A DNA stretch of 7,790 nt. Source: an uncultured Clostridia bacterium. GTDB lineage: Bacteria > Bacillota > Clostridia > Oscillospirales > Ruminococcaceae. Numbering within the stretch: the first letter of the stretch is position 1; each line of letters starts with the position of its first letter. The stretch lies in assembly GCA_947632425.1 (NCBI GenBank), contig CANRPG010000087.1, positions 1-7,790 of the forward strand, read 5' to 3'. The translations under genes and the position numbers were made by a program. The notes under the pieces are model-generated. The model searched no databases and was not told the DNA's origin. It worked only from the letters and a program-made list of their open reading frames with translations. Positions 1-5,297 of the stretch are shown here, piece after piece.

Positions 1-972
1 TATTCGCTGTGTATCGAGTTTTTCTGCTATTTTGCGTATGCGCTCGATCTCATCGGGCAGGCATACAAACGCCGAATCGCTCTTTACAGATCTTGCGAGC
101 ATAACGTTTCTCATCTGCGAGATAAGCTCGTCCACCAGCCGCTGCATATCCTTTGAGCGGTCATATAGCTGACCTATAATATCTATCGCCGTCACCGCAT
201 CTTTGTCTGCAAAACATTCTAAGAGCTTGAAAAGATAGTCGCGCTCAGCAATGCCTGCGGCAGCAGAAACGGTATCGAGATCTACATCTTTTGAATATGC
301 TATGCACTGATCGAGCAGCGAAAGAGCGTCTCTCATGCCGCCGTCAGCAAGTTTTGCAACAAGCTCTGCGGCGCTGTCGGTAAGGGTAAAATCCTCGTTA
401 TCTGCAATATACAAAAGCCTGCTTTTTATATCTTCGGGAAGGATACGCCGAAAATCAAAGCGTTGGCAGCGCGAAACTATGGTTACGGGCACTTTGTGTA
501 TCTCGGTAGTCGCCAGCACGAATTTCACATACTCGGGCGGCTCTTCAAGTATCTTCAGAAGCGCGTTGAATGCGCTAGTTGAGAGCATGTGCACCTCGTC
601 TATGATATACACCTTGTATTTGCAGCTCTCGGGCGTGTAGGCGGTGGATTCGCGCAGTTCGCGAATGTCGTCAACGCCTGTGTTTGAGGCGGCGTCTATC
701 TCGATAATGTCAACAAGGCTCTCGTTTTCAAAAAGCCTGCACATCTCGCACTCGCCGCAGGGTGAGCCATCTTTGGGGGTTTTGCAGTTTATGGCTTTTG
801 CGAAGATCCTCGCGCAGGTGGTCTTGCCTGTGCCTCGGCTGCCGGTGAAAAGGTATGCGTGCGCGGTCTTGCCCTCTTTTATCTGATTGCGCAAAGTGGT
901 GGTTATATGCGGCTGAGATACCACGTCTTCCCACGAAGCAGGTCTCCATTTTCTGTATAAAGCCTGATACAC
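1..972 (-). CDS. dnaX: DNA polymerase III subunit gamma/tau, N-terminal part (3' end outside window)
   Basis: This is the clamp-loader ATPase of the replicative polymerase, which loads the beta clamp at primed sites. The minus-strand translation opens MYQALYRKWRPASWEDVVSQ, the classic DnaX start. Walker A is GSRGTGKT (residues 44-51), zinc-module cysteines are C63, C72, C75 and C78, Walker B is IIDEVH (123-128), the SRC motif is at 167-169, and a sensor-2-like GGMRDALS follows. The start is a GTG at 970-972 preceded by AAGGAGG (982-988) with a 9-base gap. The frame stays open to base 1, giving 324 codons; the family is usually longer, so the C-terminal tau part, and any programmed frameshift site, are not in view. 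SRP RNA lies upstream on the same strand, the standard Firmicutes order, and no separate strong dnaX promoter is visible, so readthrough from the SRP promoter is likely. The identification is firm. Confidence 0.97.
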   Translation of the reverse strand, partial: MYQALYRKWRPASWEDVVSQPHITTTLRNQIKEGKTAHAYLFTGSRGTGKTTCARIFAKAINCKTPKDGSPCGECEMCRLFENESLVDIIEIDAASNTGVDDIRELRESTAYTPESCKYKVYIIDEVHMLSTSAFNALLKILEEPPEYVKFVLATTEIHKVPVTIVSRCQRFDFRRILPEDIKSRLLYIADNEDFTLTDSAAELVAKLADGGMRDALSLLDQCIAYSKDVDLDTVSAAAGIAERDYLFKLLECFADKDAVTAIDIIGQLYDRSKDMQRLVDELISQMRNVMLARSVKSDSAFVCLPDEIERIRKIAEKLDTQRI

Positions 973-1041
973 CGCCGCACACCTCCTTAAATTTAATCCT
1001 CAAATCATAAACCCAACCTCGCAGCCAGAAGCAAGATATTC

Positions 1042-1117
1042 AGAAGCAAGAGGCAAGATGTGCATTTTGAAAAGTATGCACAAATCTATAAAAAGCAATT
1101 TCTTGCCTCTTGCCTCT
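1042..1117. repeat. Long imperfect inverted repeat in the SRP RNA–dnaX gap
   Basis: Bases 1042-1058 and 1101-1117 are complementary at 16 of 17 positions, including a perfect 13-bp core (GCAAGAGGCAAGA against its complement). A second stem, GTGCAT at 1060-1065 with ATGCAC at 1076-1081, nests inside. In a minus-strand transcript it would form a long hairpin upstream of dnaX. No U-tract follows the stem, so I do not call it an intrinsic terminator. The right arm is the end of the 97-bp dispersed element at 1101-1197, so the hairpin looks built from two head-to-head fragments of the same repeat family. Confidence 0.7.
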
Positions 1118-1197
1118 AGGTAAACCGCAGGCATGAAAAACTACCGCAAAGCCTTACAAAGCATTTCTAACTTCTAACTTCTCACTTCTAACCTCTA
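1101..1197 (-). repeat. 97-bp heptamer-based dispersed repeat, copy A
   Basis: Read on the minus strand, this begins with 36 bases matching copy B (4869-4904) at 35 of 36 positions and made of GTTAGAA-like 7-mers. A divergent 31-base middle follows, then CTGCGGTTTA, three variable bases and AGAGGCAAGA(G/A)GCAAGA. Copy B has the same blocks at exactly the same spacing and the same total length, in the opposite orientation. There is no reading frame or transposase. It is probably a non-coding dispersed repeat; how it spreads is not visible. Confidence 0.8.
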
Positions 1198-1200
1198 ATA

Positions 1201-1337
1201 GAAAATTCCGACACATAGGAGTGCAGGCGTGGCTGTGACACACAAAACAAACCGCTTAATGCTGCTCGGTTCCCCGCCTGACATGGTTCACAGCGTTTCA
1301 TTGCACAGGACCTGCACACCTATAAGTCGGAAATTTC
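1201..1337 (-). ncRNA. ffs: Signal recognition particle RNA, bacterial small type (4.5S/scRNA)
   Basis: This RNA pairs with Ffh to target nascent membrane proteins to the translocon. On the minus strand the apical domain reads GTCAGG-CGG-GGAA-CCG-AGCAGC (complement of 1261-1282), the universal SRP domain IV with its GNRA tetraloop and the asymmetric AGCAGC side. It is preceded by GTGAACCAT. The distal helix is closed by 1216-1227 against 1311-1322 (11 of 12 paired). After a 3-by-3 internal loop, pairing continues with 1201-1212 against 1326-1337 (11 of 12). The second helix makes the RNA about 137 bases, longer than the core of roughly 107. Exact ends are inferred from pairing. A consensus promoter lies just upstream, and dnaX is downstream. 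No Alu domain is apparent. No clear terminator follows on the minus strand. Confidence 0.93.
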
Positions 1338-1373
1338 CGCGGCGACTTACCTGCTCTATTCATCTCAAAAGAT

Positions 1374-1402
1374 ATTATACCACACTTGCAAAAAAATTGC
1401 AA
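1374..1402 (-). promoter_or_regulatory. Promoter of the SRP RNA (and probably dnaX)
   Basis: On the minus strand, TTGCAA (1397-1402) and a perfect TATAAT (1374-1379) are separated by 17 bases. The expected transcription start is near 1367, about 30 bases before the first SRP RNA helix. This implies a short 5' leader that may be trimmed. It diverges from the zinc-operon promoter, whose -35 box lies about 28 bases away. Confidence 0.82.
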
Positions 1403-1430
1403 GCACTTTTTGCACATTTGCTTTTCCCCC

Positions 1431-1459
1431 TTGACAGCGGCGTAAAACGGTGGTATAAT
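1431..1459 (+). promoter_or_regulatory. Sigma-A promoter of the zur-znuACB operon
   Basis: A perfect TTGACA (1431-1436) and a perfect TATAAT (1454-1459) are separated by 17 bases. The transcription start is expected near 1466, inside the palindrome at 1466-1482. So strong a promoter suits an operon held off by a repressor and switched on when zinc is scarce. Confidence 0.88.
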
Positions 1460-1465
1460 ATGAAT

Positions 1466-1482
1466 ATGAAAACCGTTTTCAT
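1466..1482. promoter_or_regulatory. Putative Zur operator (7-1-7 palindrome)
   Basis: ATGAAAAC-C-GTTTTCAT is a perfect 8-1-8 palindrome, and its core TGAAAAC-N-GTTTTCA has the 7-1-7 layout known for Fur, PerR and Zur boxes. It begins 6 bases after the -10 box, so it overlaps the predicted transcription start, and it ends 19 bases before the regulator's start codon. A bound dimer there would block initiation. The sequence differs from the Bacillus subtilis Zur box, so the link to this regulator is inferred from position and symmetry. Confidence 0.75.
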
Positions 1483-1501
1483 TTTTGAGAGGTGAACGAA
1501 A

Positions 1502-1921
1502 TTGCCGCAAAACAGCTACAAAACACGGCAGAGAACGCTTATACTGAACTGCCTGAAAGACAACAAAGACCGCCATATTACCGCCGAGGAGATACATGAA
1601 TATCTTCTGCGAGGGGGCGAGAGCGTTGGCATGACGACCATTTACCGCAATCTTGACAAGCTTCTGAAAGAGGGGCAGCTGCGGCGTTACGAGCTCGCAC
1701 AGGGGCAGAGCGCTTGCTTTCAGTATGTTGACGGCGATGGCGACTGCCGTGAACATTTTCACTTAAAATGCGAGGGCTGCGGCAGGCTGATACACCTTGA
1801 TTGTGACGATCTATCGAAGCTGTCAGAGCATATAGAAAAGGAACACGCGTTTTATTTAAACAGCTCAAAAACGGTGCTTTACGGGCTGTGCGCCGACTGC
1901 AAAACGCAAAAGGACAAGTGA
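1502..1921 (+). CDS. zur: Fur-family metalloregulator, probably the zinc sensor Zur
   Basis: A cytoplasmic DNA-binding repressor of 139 residues, normal length for the family. The N-terminal winged helix includes TTIYRNLDKL (45-54), the usual recognition helix. The C-terminal dimer domain carries HFHLKCEGC with histidines 85 and 87. Two CxxC pairs, C90/C93 and C130/C133, form the expected structural zinc site; H98, C101, H110 and H115 are candidate sensing ligands. The start is TTG at 1502, seven bases after AGAGGTG (1488-1494); no ATG gives the same N-terminus. The gene is first in an operon with a metal ABC transporter and sits behind a Fur-type palindrome, so autoregulation is likely. Family membership is certain. 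Zinc rather than iron, manganese or peroxide sensing is inferred from the ZnuA-type neighbour. Confidence 0.88.
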   Translation: MPQNSYKTRQRTLILNCLKDNKDRHITAEEIHEYLLRGGESVGMTTIYRNLDKLLKEGQLRRYELAQGQSACFQYVDGDGDCREHFHLKCEGCGRLIHLDCDDLSKLSEHIEKEHAFYLNSSKTVLYGLCADCKTQKDK

Positions 1922-1922
1922 C

Positions 1923-2852
1923 ATGATACGCAAAAAACTTAAAATATTTGCTATAATTTTAACCATGCTGCCGATGATGTTCTTTACCTCGTGCGGCGAT
2001 ACGGAAAAAAGCGGCAAACTCAGCATTGTGACTACCATTTTTCCGCCATATGACTTCGCGAGGGAGATCACGGGCGGCGAGTGTGACATACAAATTCTTT
2101 TGAAACCGGGGCAGGAGAGCCATTCTTACGAGCCGACGATAAAAGACATTCTCGCTATTGAAAACTGCGATCTGTTTATCTATACGGGCGGCGAGAGCGA
2201 CGTCTGGGTGGAGGATATGCTGGCATCTTTTGACGAGCCTGTGAACGCTCTGCGGCTGGTAGATCTATGCGACGTTAAGGAAGAAGAGGAGATCGGCGAG
2301 GAGCACGACCACGAAGAAGAACATTCTGTAGACGAGCATGTGTGGACATCGCTGCGGAATGCGCAGGACATCTGCGGCGGCATTTGCGAGGAATTGTGCG
2401 CCATTGACATCGAAAACGCCGATGAGTACCAAAAAAACTGCGCCGCATACTGCGAAAAACTGAAAGAGCTTGACGGCGAATTTTCAGATGTTGTAAACGG
2501 CGGCAGACGCAAAACATTGGTGTTCGGCGACCGCTTTCCGTTTCGCTATCTCGCTGATGACTACGGGCTGGAATGCTACGCGGCATTTTCGGGGTGCAGC
2601 GATGAGACAGAGCCCAGCGCGGCAACTTTTGCATACCTTATAGATAAGATAGAGAGCGAAGATCTGCCTGTGGTTTTGTATATAGAATTTTCTGCTGAAA
2701 ACGCTGCGCGCGCTATAGCAGAGCAGACCGGGTGCGAGGCGCGGCTGTTTCATTCCTGCCACAATGTTACGCAGGAGGAAATGCAAAGCGGCGTGAGCTA
2801 TATCTCTCTAATGGAAGAAAATTTGCAGGTGCTGAAGGAGGCGCTTTACTGA
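1923..2852 (+). CDS. znuA: Zinc-binding lipoprotein of a metal ABC transporter (ZnuA/AdcA type)
   Basis: The extracellular solute-binding protein that captures zinc and delivers it to the permease; 309 residues, cluster A-I (TroA-like) fold. The N-terminus has basic residues, a hydrophobic stretch and a lipobox-like FTSC with the lipidated cysteine at 24. Family landmarks are PPYDFAREI (41-49), HSYEP with H67, and DEHVW with H139. An acidic, His-containing loop lies at about 119-139, typical of zinc rather than manganese binders. The usual third histidine position reads D203 in GDRFPFRYL, and near the C-terminus HSCHN supplies H277 and H280. The ATG at 1923 follows the regulator's stop by one base, with an AAAAGGA site inside the regulator's end. 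The stop overlaps the ATPase start. Zinc specificity is inferred; manganese is the main alternative. Confidence 0.9.
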   Translation: MIRKKLKIFAIILTMLPMMFFTSCGDTEKSGKLSIVTTIFPPYDFAREITGGECDIQILLKPGQESHSYEPTIKDILAIENCDLFIYTGGESDVWVEDMLASFDEPVNALRLVDLCDVKEEEEIGEEHDHEEEHSVDEHVWTSLRNAQDICGGICEELCAIDIENADEYQKNCAAYCEKLKELDGEFSDVVNGGRRKTLVFGDRFPFRYLADDYGLECYAAFSGCSDETEPSAATFAYLIDKIESEDLPVVLYIEFSAENAARAIAEQTGCEARLFHSCHNVTQEEMQSGVSYISLMEENLQVLKEALY

Positions 2853-3562
2853 TGAGTTTGCTAAGTGTTGAGAACCTTACCGTGCAGTATGACGGCAGCG
2901 AGGCGCTGAGCGGTCTGAGTTTTGAGCTGGAGCAAGGTGATTATCTTTGCATTGTAGGCGAGAACGGCTCGGGCAAAAGCACGCTGATAAAGGCGCTTCT
3001 GGGGCTTAAAAAGCCCGACGGCGGCAGCATAACCTACACGGGACTGGCGCAGTCGCAGATAGGCTATATGCCGCAGCAGACCGACATTCAGCGCGATTTT
3101 CCAGCATCGGTAATGGAAGTTGTGCTGACGGGCTGCCTTAAAGCAAACGGCAGGCGACCGTTCTTTTCTGCAAAAACAAAAAAGCTCGCGCTTGAAAACC
3201 TTGAAAAGACAGGCGCGGCGCAGCTTGCAAAAAAATGTTACGGCGAGCTTTCGGGAGGTCAGCAGCAAAGGGTGCTTATGGCAAGGGCTTTGTGCTCTAC
3301 CGAAAAGCTGCTTATTCTTGACGAGCCCGTTGCAAACCTTGACCCGAAGGCGACAGACGAGCTTTACGCGCTGATAGACGAGCTTAACAAAAAGCACGGC
3401 ATAACCGTTATAATGGTATCGCACGACATACGCTGCGCTGCAATGCAGGCAGGCAAAATTCTGCACATTGACAAAACGCTGGTGTTTTTCGGCACGACTA
3501 ACGACTATATAAACTCGCCCGAGGGCAGGCGGTTTTTAAGCCACTCTCACCACGATATATGA
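2852..3562 (+). CDS. znuC: Metal (zinc) ABC transporter ATP-binding protein
   Basis: The cytoplasmic ATPase that powers zinc import through ZnuB; 236 residues, usual length. All ABC motifs are intact: Walker A GENGSGKST (36-44), Q-loop YMPQQ (72-76), signature LSGGQQQR (133-140), Walker B LLILDEP (153-159), D-loop ANLD (161-164) and H-loop SHD with H191. The start is ATG at 2852, sharing its A with the znuA stop (ATGA overlap). It follows AAGGAGG (2835-2841) by ten bases. An open frame reaches upstream to 2732, but that extension lies inside znuA and has no family similarity, so I reject it. Overlap with znuA implies translational coupling. The C-terminus ends in HSHHDI, a short His-containing tail. 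Confidence 0.95.
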   Translation: MSLLSVENLTVQYDGSEALSGLSFELEQGDYLCIVGENGSGKSTLIKALLGLKKPDGGSITYTGLAQSQIGYMPQQTDIQRDFPASVMEVVLTGCLKANGRRPFFSAKTKKLALENLEKTGAAQLAKKCYGELSGGQQQRVLMARALCSTEKLLILDEPVANLDPKATDELYALIDELNKKHGITVIMVSHDIRCAAMQAGKILHIDKTLVFFGTTNDYINSPEGRRFLSHSHHDI

Positions 3563-3580
3563 TACTTGGGGTACAATAAA

Positions 3581-4396
3581 ATGGACAGTATGATCAAACT
3601 TCTGCAAATGACTTTTATACAGCGCGCTTTGATAGTGGGCGTGCTGGTGTCGCTCTCGGCGGCGCTTCTGGGCGTGCCGCTGGTGCTGAAGCGGTACTCT
3701 ATGATAGGCGACGGGCTTTCACACGTAGGCTTCTGCGCGCTTTCCGTCGCGGCGGTGATGAACTGGGCGCCGCTGTATTTTTCAATACCTGTAGTAGTGA
3801 TCGCGGCGTTTTTGCTGCTGCGGCTCTCGGGCAAGGAGAAGATAAAGGGCGATGCCGCAACGGCTCTGATAACCACAAGCGCGCTGGCTGTGGGGGTAAT
3901 TGTCACGTCTTTCGGCAGCGGCATAACGACCGACATAAACAGCTATATGTTCGGCAGCATACTTACCATGAGTAAGTCAGATGTGCGGCTGAGCATTGTG
4001 CTCTCTGTGGCGGTTCTGGTGCTTTTCGTGCTGTTTTACAACAGACTTTTAGCGGTGACGTTTGACGAAACTTTTGCTAAGGCTACGGGCATAAAGGCGC
4101 AGCTATATAATATGCTGCTCGCGCTGCTGACCGCGCTGACTATAGTGCTGGGTATGCGAATGATGGGCACTTTGCTTATATCGGGGCTGGTGGTGTTCCC
4201 TGCCCTGACCGCGATGCGCGTGTTCAAGCGTTTTCGCTCGGTGATGATATGTTCGGCGTGCGTTTCGGTGGTGTGCTTCGTGGTGGGTATGATCGCATCG
4301 TATGTGTTCTCTGCCCCTGCCGGCGCGAGCGTTGTGGCTGCGAACCTGCTGGCGTTTCTGGTGTTCTGGCTGGTGGGCGCGGTAAAATACCGCTGA
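3581..4396 (+). CDS. znuB: Metal (zinc) ABC transporter permease, ABC-3 family
   Basis: The membrane channel subunit through which ZnuA-delivered metal enters; 271 residues. It is strongly hydrophobic, with about seven to eight membrane segments (for instance around 14-34, 88-110, 127-151, 190-200, 221-241 and 249-268). It carries the family's early motif GDGLSHVGFCA (43-53) and a cytoplasmic coupling loop FDETFAKATGI (151-161) that should contact ZnuC. I chose ATG at 3581, 18 bases after the znuC stop, with a weak GGGGT site at 3568-3572. An in-frame TTG at 3566 and ATG at 3590 are less likely alternatives. It is last in the operon. Its TGA is immediately followed by the stop of a gene on the other strand, and no intrinsic terminator with a T-tract is visible. 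Confidence 0.93.
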   Translation: MDSMIKLLQMTFIQRALIVGVLVSLSAALLGVPLVLKRYSMIGDGLSHVGFCALSVAAVMNWAPLYFSIPVVVIAAFLLLRLSGKEKIKGDAATALITTSALAVGVIVTSFGSGITTDINSYMFGSILTMSKSDVRLSIVLSVAVLVLFVLFYNRLLAVTFDETFAKATGIKAQLYNMLLALLTALTIVLGMRMMGTLLISGLVVFPALTAMRVFKRFRSVMICSACVSVVCFVVGMIASYVFSAPAGASVVAANLLAFLVFWLVGAVKYR

Positions 4397-4618
4397 TCAT
4401 AAATGCTTGTAGTAGGTTTTTGTATCTGTAAGACCCAAGAGGTAGTCAACGTTAGTTTTGTAAAAATTTGCAAGGCGAATGAGCACATCGGTCGGCACAT
4501 CGCGCTGACCTAATTCATAGTTGCTGTACACCTGCTGTGAGCAGTGGAGAAATTCGGCTATATCGCTTTGTTTCAGGTCGGCATCTTCGCGCAGGTCGCG
4601 TATTCTTTTGTATTGCAT
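4397..4618 (-). CDS. Small XRE-family helix-turn-helix regulator
   Basis: A 73-residue protein that is almost entirely one Cro/C1-type helix-turn-helix domain. KQSDIAEFLHCSQQVYSNYE (16-35) covers the two DNA-binding helices, followed by the family-typical RLANFYKTNVDYLLG (48-62). There is no effector or dimerisation extension beyond a short tail. The ATG at 4616-4618 has a strong GGAGGAG site (4624-4630) five bases upstream. It ends tail to tail with znuB. Its upstream region carries one perfect and one imperfect copy of ATACTGCAA-T-TTGCAGTAT, suggesting autorepression. No toxin partner or phage gene is adjacent, so its target besides itself is unknown. The family call is firm; the function is not. 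Confidence 0.92.
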   Translation of the reverse strand: MQYKRIRDLREDADLKQSDIAEFLHCSQQVYSNYELGQRDVPTDVLIRLANFYKTNVDYLLGLTDTKTYYKHL

Positions 4619-4659
4619 ATGATCTCCTCCAAATCGCAGTATGCTATAAAAAATATATC

Positions 4660-4678
4660 ATACTGCAATTTGTTGTAC
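4660..4678. promoter_or_regulatory. Putative XRE operator, imperfect copy (O2)
   Basis: ATACTGCAA-T-TTGTTGTAC keeps the left half of the palindrome at 4684-4702 exactly and six of nine bases of the right half. The first 13 bases form a direct repeat of that site, offset by 24 bp. A lone half-like TCGCAGTAT also occurs at 4634-4642, closer to the gene. I could not assign a confident -35/-10 pair on the minus strand; TATGAT (4657-4662) is a possible -10 that this site would cover. Confidence 0.55.
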
Positions 4679-4683
4679 GGTTT

Positions 4684-4702
4684 ATACTGCAATTTGCAGT
4701 AT
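4684..4702. promoter_or_regulatory. Putative XRE operator, perfect palindrome (O1)
   Basis: ATACTGCAA-T-TTGCAGTAT is a perfect 9-1-9 palindrome 66 bases upstream of the XRE start codon. Small Cro-like proteins bind such dyads as dimers. The partial copy 24 bp nearer the gene supports cooperative binding and autoregulation. The assignment to this regulator is inferred from proximity. Confidence 0.65.
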
Positions 4703-4868
4703 GGGAGAATATTTTTTGTTTATACAGGCATTTGTTTTGCGCTTACGCGCAAGCCTGCGGAGCAGTTTAACGCTCAACCGTAATTTGCTTTCCTCTCATT
4801 TTGAGTAAACCAGCACTTTCGTGCGCTTTACTTGTTAGGATTTTTTCACTTCGTTTGGCGTTCGCTGC

Positions 4869-4965
4869 TAGAGGTTAGAAGTGAGAAGTTAGAGGTTAGA
4901 AATGGTTTTGCGGCTTTTGCACGTGCTTACTATTTCTGCGGTTTAGAAAGAGGCAAGAAGCAAGA
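4869..4965 (+). repeat. 97-bp heptamer-based dispersed repeat, copy B
   Basis: The first part contains four tandem 7-mers at 4874-4901: GTTAGAA, GTGAGAA, GTTAGAG and GTTAGAA. A 31-base middle follows, then CTGCGGTTTA (4936-4945), three bases and AGAGGCAAGAAGCAAGA (4949-4965), itself 7-base periodic. It matches copy A (1101-1197, opposite strand) in both end blocks and in total length, while the middle differs. No coding potential. Confidence 0.8.
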
Positions 4966-4989
4966 TGTGTGGACTTTTCACTTTGCGCG

Positions 4990-5008
4990 GCGTTCTCTGA
5001 GAGAACGC
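4990..5008. repeat. Short perfect hairpin
   Basis: GCGTTCTC-TGA-GAGAACGC, an 8-bp stem with a three-base loop. The arm resembles GCGTTCCC of the next inverted repeat (5061-5068), so it belongs to the same repeat family. Confidence 0.7.
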
Positions 5009-5029
5009 GGAAAAATAGTCAGGTCTTCT

Positions 5030-5079
5030 CAAAGGGAACGCCCTCTCTTGCATGGGCGTAGCGTTCCCTTTGGGAACGC
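5030..5079. repeat. Three-armed inverted repeat with alternative pairings
   Basis: CAAAGGGAACGC (5030-5041) is perfectly complementary to GCGTTCCCTTTG (5061-5072). The same central arm can instead pair with GGGAACGC (5072-5079) as an 8-bp stem with a TTT loop. A third option, ACGCCC (5038-5043) with GGGCGT (5054-5059), overlaps the first. The folds exclude one another. No gene follows directly, so a regulatory role is not implied. Confidence 0.7.
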
Positions 5080-5081
5080 TC

Positions 5082-5125
5082 GAAGAATTATTTCGCACCA
5101 AAAACTAAAAGCGAAATAATTCTTC
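5082..5125. repeat. Perfect 15-bp inverted repeat
   Basis: GAAGAATTATTTCGC (5082-5096) and its exact complement (5111-5125) flank a 14-base A-rich loop. A similar half, AAAGAATTACTTCGGCG, appears near the window's right edge (about 7773-7789), beside another heptamer array, so this is a recurring dispersed sequence. Confidence 0.8.
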
Positions 5126-5129
5126 CCTC

Positions 5130-5147
5130 GCGGTCGTTTACGACCGC
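5130..5147. repeat. GC-rich hairpin
   Basis: GCGGTCG-TTTA-CGACCGC, a 7-bp perfect stem with a four-base loop, placed four bases after the preceding inverted repeat. No T-tract follows. Confidence 0.65.
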
Positions 5148-5184
5148 TACACCCATTTGCGGAGCGCCTGCCGTATGGGGCTTT

Positions 5185-5248
5185 CGCCGTCTGCGGACGG
5201 CGACGAGGGTTTCACCCTCTACCTGACGACCCTTTTGAAAAAGGGTCG
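5185..5248. repeat. Three consecutive perfect hairpins
   Basis: The stems are CGCCGTC-TGCG-GACGGCG (5185-5202), GAGGGT-TTC-ACCCTC (5205-5219) and a 10-bp stem CGACCCTTTT/AAAAGGGTCG (5227-5248, minimal loop). Close packing of separate stems resembles REP-like or MITE-like repeats rather than one terminator. Neither strand has a clean stem plus U-tract. Confidence 0.65.
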
Positions 5249-5297
5249 ATCGAAAACTTTTCCTTTCTTGACAAGATTTAAAACTTTTGCGCGTCAT

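Noticed and set aside
1042..1200. Insertion sequence or transposon between SRP RNA and dnaX
   Set aside because: No transposase frame, no defined terminal inverted repeats with target duplications; only short non-coding repeat sequence.
1229..1495. Plus-strand open frame of 88 codons before the regulator
   Set aside because: It is antisense to the SRP RNA and spans both promoters, with no coding signature.
1298..1762. Minus-strand open frame of 154 codons
   Set aside because: It is antisense to the regulator gene and crosses both divergent promoters and the SRP RNA.
2732..2851. Upstream extension of the znuC frame
   Set aside because: It lies wholly inside znuA in another frame, has no ABC-family sequence, and the ATG at 2852 has a proper ribosome binding site.
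4544..4783. Plus-strand open frame of 79 codons antisense to the XRE gene
   Set aside because: It overlaps the XRE gene and its operator palindromes, has no good ribosome binding site and shows no domain.
4832..5119. Plus-strand open frame of 95 codons
   Set aside because: It runs through the heptamer element and the inverted repeats; its protein is a translation of repeats.
5227..5262. Intrinsic terminator at the 10-bp CGACCC stem
   Set aside because: The stem is followed by ATCGAAAACTTTT rather than an immediate T-tract, and no gene ends nearby on either strand.
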